NCBI GenBank assembly: GCA_017998495.1
Contig: JAGOCY010000087.1
Span: 1 to 6,463, forward strand
Source of the DNA: Corallincola sp.
GTDB lineage: Bacteria > Pseudomonadota > Gammaproteobacteria > Enterobacterales > Neiellaceae
Reading direction: 5' to 3'
Length of the DNA stretch: 6,463 nt
Shown here: piece by piece, positions 1-3,968 of the stretch
How positions within the stretch are numbered: position 1 is the first letter of the stretch
Layout: the number at the start of each line of letters is the position of its first letter
Notes under the pieces: model-generated
What the model was told of the DNA's origin: nothing
What the model saw: the letters and a program-made list of their open reading frames with translations, nothing else
The model's database searches: none
Program-made: the position numbers and the translations under genes

Positions 1-271
1 GGAGATGGGGCTGGTCAACACCGTAGTGCCATTGGCCGAGCTGGAGTGCGAGACGGTGCGCTGGTGCCGCGAGATGCTGCGCAACAGCCCGATGGCGCTG
101 CGCTGCCTTAAGGCCGCGCTCAATGCCGACTGCGATGGTCAGGCGGGGTTGCAGGAGCTGGCCGGCAACGCCACCATGCTGTTCTACATGACCGAAGAGG
201 GCCAGGAAGGCCGCAATGCGTTTCTCGACAAGCGGCCGCCGGACTTCTCGAAATTCACAAGGAACCCGTGA
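1..271 (+). CDS. menB: 1,4-dihydroxy-2-naphthoyl-CoA synthase, C-terminal part (5' end outside window)
   Basis: MenB is a crotonase-fold enzyme of the cytoplasm. It closes the ring of o-succinylbenzoyl-CoA to give 1,4-dihydroxy-2-naphthoyl-CoA in menaquinone synthesis. The reading frame is already open at the window edge (first full codon at base 2) and gives 89 residues before TGA at 269-271. From memory of the family this is about the last third of a roughly 285-residue protein. The visible part reads almost like E. coli MenB: it starts GLVNTVVPL, continues through [16 protein letters not shown] and [15 protein letters not shown], and ends [10 protein letters not shown]. The Tyr encoded at 185-187 sits in the C-terminal segment that, in this family, reaches into the active site of a neighbouring subunit. 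The stop codon overlaps the menC start by one base, so the two genes are co-transcribed and probably translationally coupled. The ATG at base 5 is an internal methionine, not a start. Confidence 0.95.
   Translation, partial: EMGLVNTVVPLAELECETVRWCREMLRNSPMALRCLKAALNADCDGQAGLQELAGNATMLFYMTEEGQEGRNAFLDKRPPDFSKFTRNP
259..263 (+). promoter_or_regulatory. Ribosome binding site that decides the menC start
   Basis: AAGGA lies inside the last codons of menB. It is seven bases before the ATG at 271 but only four before the in-frame GTG at 268. This spacing favours ATG 271 as the menC start. That start gives the TGATG stop/start overlap typical of coupled genes. Confidence 0.6.
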
Positions 272-1257
272 TGAGACAAGCGGCACTCTACCGCTACCGT
301 ATTGCCTTAAACCCCGCCCTGCCCGCCGGCCGCACCCTGCTCCATGAGCGCTGCGGCCTGGTGGTGGCGCTCACCGATGAGCAGGACCGCCGGGGGCTGG
401 GCGAGATCGCCCCGCTCACCGGCTTTAACCGCGAGACTCTGGATGAGGCCACCGCCGCCGCCATCAAGGCGCTCGGCCACTGGCGGGCCGCGCAGCCACT
501 GCCCGCCAGCCTGCCGCCCAGTGTGCGCTGGGGGCTGGATAGCGCCATCGCCAACCTAGACGCGCCGCTGCCCGCCGCACTGCCCGGCGGCCCGGCGCTG
601 CTAGCCGGCAGCCCGAGCCAGCAGCTGGCCCGCTGGCGCGACTGGCAGGGGCCACGCCCGGCAGCCATCAAGGTCAAGATCGGTCGTCAGCCGCCGGCAG
701 CAGATCAGCAGCTGCTGGCCGAACTGCTGGCCACGGCGCCAGTGCGGCTGCGGCTGGATGCCAACCGCAGTTGGAACCTGGCCCTCGCCTGCCACTTCTG
801 GCAGGGGCTGAGTGAGCCAGTGCGTGCCGCCATCGACTGGATTGAAGAGCCGCTGGAGAATCCGCGCCAGCTGCTGACCCTGCACCAGCAGACGGCCGCC
901 AGCGGCAGCCCGCTGCCCTATGCGCTGGATGAATCGCTGGCCGAACTGCCGCTGCCGCGCGCCTGCCCGACGGGGTTGGCGGCACTCATTGCCAAACCGA
1001 CAGTACTCGGCGGCGAACAGCCAGTGGCCCAGCTAGCGGCACTGGCCAGTCAGTGGCAGCGACCACTGCTGCTGTCATCGGCGCTGGAGAGCAGCCTTGG
1101 CCTGCGCCACATCGCCCGCCTCGCCGCCCGCTACACCCCCGCTCAACCGCCCGGGCTGGATAGCTGGCAACCCTTTGCTGCCGACCTGTTCACCCCGCTG
1201 GCCGCTGGCCGCACCGCGCTGTCACTGGACCAGCTCAACCGGCTGTGGCCGGGGTGA
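271..1257 (+). CDS. menC: o-Succinylbenzoate synthase (enolase superfamily)
   Basis: MenC dehydrates SHCHC (2-succinyl-6-hydroxy-2,4-cyclohexadiene-1-carboxylate) to o-succinylbenzoate, the step two before MenB in menaquinone synthesis. It is a cytoplasmic, Mg-dependent enzyme. The 328-residue product is close to the roughly 320 of E. coli MenC. Counting from ATG 271, the N-terminal capping domain carries GLGEIAPLTGF (about 42-52). The barrel then shows the full superfamily signature: the KxK motif at K134/K136, metal ligands D163 (in RLDANRSW), E192 (in WIEEPL) and D220 (in ALDESL), and the second catalytic lysine K242 (in IAKPTVLGG). All key residues are present, so the enzyme should be active. 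It overlaps the menB stop by one base. An in-frame GTG at 268 would add one residue but is too close to the ribosome binding site. In many gammaproteobacteria menE follows menC; here the next gene is unrelated and on the other strand. Confidence 0.95.
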   Translation: MRQAALYRYRIALNPALPAGRTLLHERCGLVVALTDEQDRRGLGEIAPLTGFNRETLDEATAAAIKALGHWRAAQPLPASLPPSVRWGLDSAIANLDAPLPAALPGGPALLAGSPSQQLARWRDWQGPRPAAIKVKIGRQPPAADQQLLAELLATAPVRLRLDANRSWNLALACHFWQGLSEPVRAAIDWIEEPLENPRQLLTLHQQTAASGSPLPYALDESLAELPLPRACPTGLAALIAKPTVLGGEQPVAQLAALASQWQRPLLLSSALESSLGLRHIARLAARYTPAQPPGLDSWQPFAADLFTPLAAGRTALSLDQLNRLWPG

Positions 1258-1277
1258 CAGGGCTACCCTGGCCCGGC
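1248..1277. terminator. Hairpin at the menC / endopeptidase convergent junction, possible bidirectional terminator
   Basis: The 19-base gap between two convergent stop codons, with the adjoining codon ends, can fold into a two-part stem. GCCGGG (1248-1253) pairs with CCCGGC (1272-1277), and CAGGG (1258-1262) pairs with CCCTG (1266-1270) around a three-base loop. An asymmetric internal loop (four bases against one) separates the two parts. There is no T-tract on either side, so it is not a canonical intrinsic terminator. Its position fits a role in stopping or stabilising both transcripts. Some GC-rich complementarity by chance is possible. Confidence 0.35.
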
Positions 1278-1633
1278 TAACGGTCACGCCGCTCAAAGTG
1301 CGGCGTGTCCTTGAAGGAGTTCCAGTTACCGCCCCAGCGGTTCGCCGGGTCGAGAGACTCCCAGAACTGGCCGAGTGGCCGCAGCTCCTCTACCCCCTGC
1401 ACCAGCTGCAGGCTGCCATCTGGCTGCTCGCGGAAGAAGTTAAGGTCAATCGCCAGCCGCTTCAGATGCTGACTGTTCATGGTGGTGCTGCGGCCATTGC
1501 GGACATGCAGCGTCTGCTGCTCCGGCGTGCGGTAAAGCTCACCACCGGACACCACAAAGCCCAGTTCATCAGCCTTGCGCAACAGTTCAACGACCTGGCG
1601 CAGAAAGCGCCATTGCTCATGCACCAGACTCAT
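1277..1633 (-). CDS. M15-family peptidoglycan endopeptidase (phage-endolysin / ChiX type)
   Basis: This predicted zinc peptidase would cut the L-Ala-D-Glu bond or a similar stem-peptide bond of peptidoglycan. The 118-residue product is essentially one catalytic domain with no signal peptide. The family signature is complete: SGGELYRT (29-36), then H56 and D63 in SQHLKRLAID, and D109 and H112 in DTPHFE near the C-terminus. The spacings H-7-D and D-3-H match those I recall for the zinc ligands and catalytic Asp of phage T5 endolysin. The same fold occurs in ChiX of the Serratia type 10 secretion system. With no export signal it needs the membrane protein encoded just upstream to reach the periplasm. 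Its ATG overlaps that gene's TGA by four bases (1630-1633). A strong GGGAGGT (1639-1645) lies five bases before the ATG. The bond specificity and the natural role (lysis or secretion) are inferred. Confidence 0.85.
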   Translation of the reverse strand: MSLVHEQWRFLRQVVELLRKADELGFVVSGGELYRTPEQQTLHVRNGRSTTMNSQHLKRLAIDLNFFREQPDGSLQLVQGVEELRPLGQFWESLDPANRWGGNWNSFKDTPHFERRDR

Positions 1634-2271
1634 GACCCACCTCCCTGGGACGGCTTGCCCCTGCTGCTGTTCGCAGCCAGATCCTTGGACAGTGCATCGA
1701 TCTGCTCCCCCTTGGCCTTGCTGCCGGCACTGGAGCCAAAGAAGTACTGGATGATGGCTGACAGCGAGACCCCGAGCAGGAAGCCGAGCACAGTGTCGAT
1801 GATGCGGGTCGCATCTGCGTTGTCGTTGTTGTAGTCATGAAAGAAGGCCGCATAAAAGATGAAGACAAAGGTCAGCAGCGTGATGCCGGTGGCATAGAAG
1901 TAGATGAAGCGGCGGGCGACCACATCATCGCTGGCCAGTGCGGCTTTTTGCAGATCGCGGGCGCTGGCGCGGTCCGCCTGATGCAACCGCTCGGCCTCGA
2001 GCGCGTTGGCATCGATCTGCTGGCGGTACTCCAGCAATTTGGACTGATGGGCAAACTCAAATTCACGCAGTTTGGCCCACTGCTCATCGCTGAGCTTGTC
2101 ATCGGCAACGTCATTGATATCGATACCGGTTTTTTCTTCAATCAGTTGACTGACCGCTGCCGCGCCTTGATCAAGGGCGCCACGAAAGACCCCACTGAGC
2201 AGATCAAGGCCGCGACGGGCCAAGGCGGGCGCAATGGCAGCCAATGCTGCCGCAATCAGAGGTGCTGGCAT
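1630..2271 (-). CDS. Holin-like membrane protein (resembles the 3TM holin family of gene transfer agents and phages)
   Basis: This 213-residue protein is probably a holin that permeabilises the inner membrane so that the partner endopeptidase can reach the wall. It opens with an alanine-rich hydrophobic stretch (1-18), too polar-free to ignore but lacking a clear cleavage site. A charged, helical, coiled-coil-like region follows (about 42-120, rich in E, D, K, Q and A). Then come two strong membrane helices (about 122-144 and 157-178) joined by a short acidic loop (HDYNNDNAD). A short polar tail follows, starting FFGSSAGSKAKG. The YFFGSS-GSK motif after the last helix is what I recall from the GTA/phage 3TM holin family. 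The gene has an excellent SD and is the first of a two-gene operon with the M15 peptidase. The roughly 120-residue soluble part before the helices is long for a holin. It could instead be a membrane scaffold or regulator, but pairing with a peptidase argues for a holin. Confidence 0.72.
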   Translation of the reverse strand: MPAPLIAAALAAIAPALARRGLDLLSGVFRGALDQGAAAVSQLIEEKTGIDINDVADDKLSDEQWAKLREFEFAHQSKLLEYRQQIDANALEAERLHQADRASARDLQKAALASDDVVARRFIYFYATGITLLTFVFIFYAAFFHDYNNDNADATRIIDTVLGFLLGVSLSAIIQYFFGSSAGSKAKGEQIDALSKDLAANSSRGKPSQGGGS

Positions 2272-2278
2272 GGTAGTG

Positions 2279-2285
2279 ACCTCCT
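2279..2285 (-). promoter_or_regulatory. Near-perfect Shine-Dalgarno of the holin-like gene
   Basis: On the minus strand AGGAGGT lies seven bases before the ATG at 2271, an almost ideal ribosome binding site. It fixes the start of the holin-like gene. Its first A is also the last base of the 3' arm of the hairpin at 2285-2330, so folding of that hairpin would sit directly against the site. Confidence 0.75.
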
Positions 2286-2330
2286 GCCTGATTCATTCCC
2301 TGTAAACGTGCGGTACTACAGGATCAGGCA
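2285..2330 (-). promoter_or_regulatory. Bulged leader hairpin abutting the holin ribosome binding site
   Basis: Read on the minus strand, TGCCTGAT followed by CCTGTA (2330-2317) is complementary to TACAGG (2304-2299) and ATCAGGCA (2292-2285). This gives 14 perfect base pairs in two blocks of six and eight. A six-base bulge (2298-2293) lies on one side only, and the loop is 12 bases. The structure has no trailing T-run and is not a terminator. Because the 3' arm ends on the first base of the Shine-Dalgarno, it could tune translation of the lysis-like operon. As a DNA inverted repeat it could also bind a regulator. The rest of the intergenic region (2331-2516) shows no convincing promoter boxes, although promoters for both divergent genes must lie there or nearby. 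Confidence 0.5.
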
Positions 2331-2516
2331 TAGGCCGGGATCTGCCCTGACGGCCAAGGCGCAAGCGCGCTGTTGATGATCTGGCGCAAACCATCGCCAA
2401 TACAGATTCCAAGGTTGTGGGCTGCTGAGTCGGTCCACCTTGGCCAGCCGGCGCAGGGCAAAGCGGGCAGGCTGAGCTAAGGTTGAAACAGCAGAACCGC
2501 CCACGGGGGCCAGCTG

Positions 2517-3002
2517 ATGGCCAGACGATGGTTACTATTGCTACTCAGCCTGAGCCTGGCCAGTGGCGGCCAGGCCGCGCCACGGCTGGCACTGGGCGCG
2601 GGTGCCTTCTACCCGTTCAATACCGAGATCCCCCATGATGGCTTGGCTCTGCTGGTGGTTGAGGCCTCTCCCCTTGATGACTGGTGGCAGATCCGGCCCA
2701 TGGCTCAAGCCTTTATCACCAACAATGCCAACTACTATGTGGGGCTGGGCGCCAGCCGCGATTTTGCCATCAACGACAGCTGGCTGTGGGGCGTAGCCAG
2801 CGGCGTGGGCTACTACCACAAGGTGGATGGCGATTACGATCTGGGCACCGAGCTTGAGTTCTACTCTCGCCTCTATCTGGGCTGGCAATTGAGCCCTAAG
2901 CAGGGGTTAAGGCTGGATCTGGGGCACATCTCCAATGCCGGCTTTGATGATCACAACCCCGGCTCAGAAACCCTGACCCTGAGCTGGGTCTACCAGTGGT
3001 AG
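2517..3002 (+). CDS. pagL: Lipid A 3-O-deacylase, PagL-type outer-membrane enzyme
   Basis: PagL is an eight-stranded outer-membrane beta-barrel that removes the 3-O-linked acyl chain from lipid A, weakening recognition of endotoxin and altering outer-membrane packing. The 161-residue product starts with a signal peptide (MARRW, then a leucine-rich core, then GGQA, with cleavage after about residue 20). The mature part alternates aromatic and polar residues as expected for barrel strands and ends in the outer-membrane C-terminal pattern WVYQW. The catalytic signature GHISNAG...NPGSE is intact: H137, S139 and E151, with N147 between. The 12-residue Ser-Glu spacing equals that of Pseudomonas PagL (S128/E140), and N147 falls where its N136 does. 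A GGGGG (2505-2509) seven bases before the ATG is the likely ribosome binding site. The gene is divergent from the holin operon and converges on the HDOD gene with a seven-base gap. Confidence 0.88.
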   Translation: MARRWLLLLLSLSLASGGQAAPRLALGAGAFYPFNTEIPHDGLALLVVEASPLDDWWQIRPMAQAFITNNANYYVGLGASRDFAINDSWLWGVASGVGYYHKVDGDYDLGTELEFYSRLYLGWQLSPKQGLRLDLGHISNAGFDDHNPGSETLTLSWVYQW

Positions 3003-3009
3003 AGCGCTG

Positions 3010-3843
3010 TCACAGCAGACTCTCCACGGCTTTGGCCAGCTCCCGGGTCTCCTCCCAGCTGGCTTCCACCAGGGTCAGCTTAAGCTGCAGCGCCCCGGCA
3101 ACAGCGGCATCGCTCACCACCGGCACCAGCTGGGCAGGTTGGCGCGCCAGGGTCAGCAGATAGAGGGTTTTGGCCAGCTGCACCACCAGGGCATAGGGCG
3201 ATGGATATGCAGCGGCCAGCGGCGCATCCTGCTCGGCCACGGCCCTGACCAGCGACTCGGGGAAATACCAGCGCCGGCATAGCTCTGCGCCAATGGCACT
3301 GCTGGTACAGCCGAAGTGAGCCTGCTCCGCTTCGTCTCGGGGCACACCGCGCTTGACCTCCAGTTCTACCCGTGCGGCCAACGCCGGCTCCAGCGCATGT
3401 AGCAGCAGGGCACCGATCTCATGCAGCAGGCCGGCGGTAAAAGCGGTGTCGGGGGTCGGGCCGCGCGCGCCACACCGGCGGATCAGCCACTTGGCCAGCG
3501 CAGCCACCATGTAGCTTTTGCGCCAGAAAGCGGTGAAATCGAGATGATCGGCGATCTGATTGAGGACATTGGCCACCGCTGAGGCGATCACCAGATTACG
3601 CAGGGCATCGAAGCCGAGCAGCACCACCGCATCGCTGGCCGACTCAATCCGCCGCCGGCCACCGTAGAACGAGGAGTTGGCCAGCCGCAGGATCTTGGCG
3701 GTCAGCGCCTGATCCTGCATCACTTTGCTGGCGATCAGATCCGCATCGACATTGGGCTGGTTGAACGCCTGAATGATCTCCTGCACCAGCTTGGGTAGCG
3801 CGGGCATGCGGGAGGCATAGCGCAGAAGCAGCTCGGTATCCAT
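3010..3843 (-). CDS. HDOD-domain signalling protein
   Basis: HDOD domains are non-catalytic relatives of HD phosphohydrolases found in bacterial signalling; individual partners and outputs vary widely. The start chosen at 3843 gives 277 residues beginning MDTELLLRYASRMPALPK. The domain fills most of the protein: MPALPKLVQEI (13-23), LTAKILRLANSSFYGG (47-62), AVVLLGFDALRNLV (72-85), AFTAGLLHEIGALLL (134-148) and the CTSSAIGAELCRRWYFP segment (179-195). The HD dyad is degenerate here (H141-E142). No receiver, GGDEF or kinase domain is attached. A longer frame starts at 3912, but its 23 extra residues do not resemble the family and run towards the terminator at 3925. An AGGG ten bases before 3843 is a modest ribosome binding site. 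The gene lies downstream of the RND gene on the same strand but is separated from it by a terminator, so it should have its own promoter. Confidence 0.85.
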   Translation of the reverse strand: MDTELLLRYASRMPALPKLVQEIIQAFNQPNVDADLIASKVMQDQALTAKILRLANSSFYGGRRRIESASDAVVLLGFDALRNLVIASAVANVLNQIADHLDFTAFWRKSYMVAALAKWLIRRCGARGPTPDTAFTAGLLHEIGALLLHALEPALAARVELEVKRGVPRDEAEQAHFGCTSSAIGAELCRRWYFPESLVRAVAEQDAPLAAAYPSPYALVVQLAKTLYLLTLARQPAQLVPVVSDAAVAGALQLKLTLVEASWEETRELAKAVESLL

Positions 3844-3924
3844 GGACGACAGACCCTGGCAACAGCATGGTTCTAGCCTAGTCAGCCGCGCGCTGTTACT
3901 CCACCCCGCCACCAGCTCCGCCCC

Positions 3925-3951
3925 AACAAAACGGGCCCGCGAGGGGCCCGT
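3925..3951 (-). terminator. Intrinsic terminator of the RND permease gene
   Basis: On the minus strand ACGGGCCC (3951-3944) pairs perfectly with GGGCCCGT (3938-3931) around a five-base loop. The run GTTTTGTT follows directly. It begins 18 bases after the RND stop codon, which makes it a clear rho-independent terminator. It separates the RND transcript from the HDOD gene. Read on the plus strand there is no T-run, so it should act in one direction only. Confidence 0.85.
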
Positions 3952-3968
3952 ATGCCAGCAGCAGCCGC

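Noticed and set aside
1097..1834. 245-codon plus-strand frame crossing menC, the endopeptidase and the holin gene
   Set aside because: It spans three genes with clear homology-like motifs in other frames; its composition is typical of a shadow frame.
1837..2376. 179-codon plus-strand frame opposite the holin gene
   Set aside because: It is antisense to the membrane helices and coiled-coil region of the holin-like gene, has no good ribosome binding site and no recognisable motif.
2376..2480. 34-codon plus-strand frame just upstream of pagL (begins MIWRKPSP)
   Set aside because: It has only a distant AAGG as a ribosome binding site and nothing recognisable. A conserved leader peptide cannot be excluded without comparison to relatives.
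2316..2504. 62-codon minus-strand frame in the divergent intergenic region, considered as a third lysis-operon gene or spanin
   Set aside because: It has no signal peptide, lipobox or membrane segment and no good ribosome binding site, and its 3' end runs into the leader hairpin.
2331..2516. Sigma-70 promoters for the divergent holin operon and pagL
   Set aside because: Scanning both strands gave only poor -10 and -35 pairs (for example TTGGCC with TATGCC at 19-base spacing on the minus strand); not strong enough to annotate.
3001..3016. Short inverted repeat GCTG-tca-CAGC at the pagL/HDOD convergent junction as a terminator
   Set aside because: Only four base pairs and no T-run; too weak to call.
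3844..3912. N-terminal extension of the HDOD protein from an ATG at 3912
   Set aside because: The 23 added residues (Cys-rich, polar) do not resemble HDOD proteins and the downstream ATG at 3843 starts right at the conserved domain.
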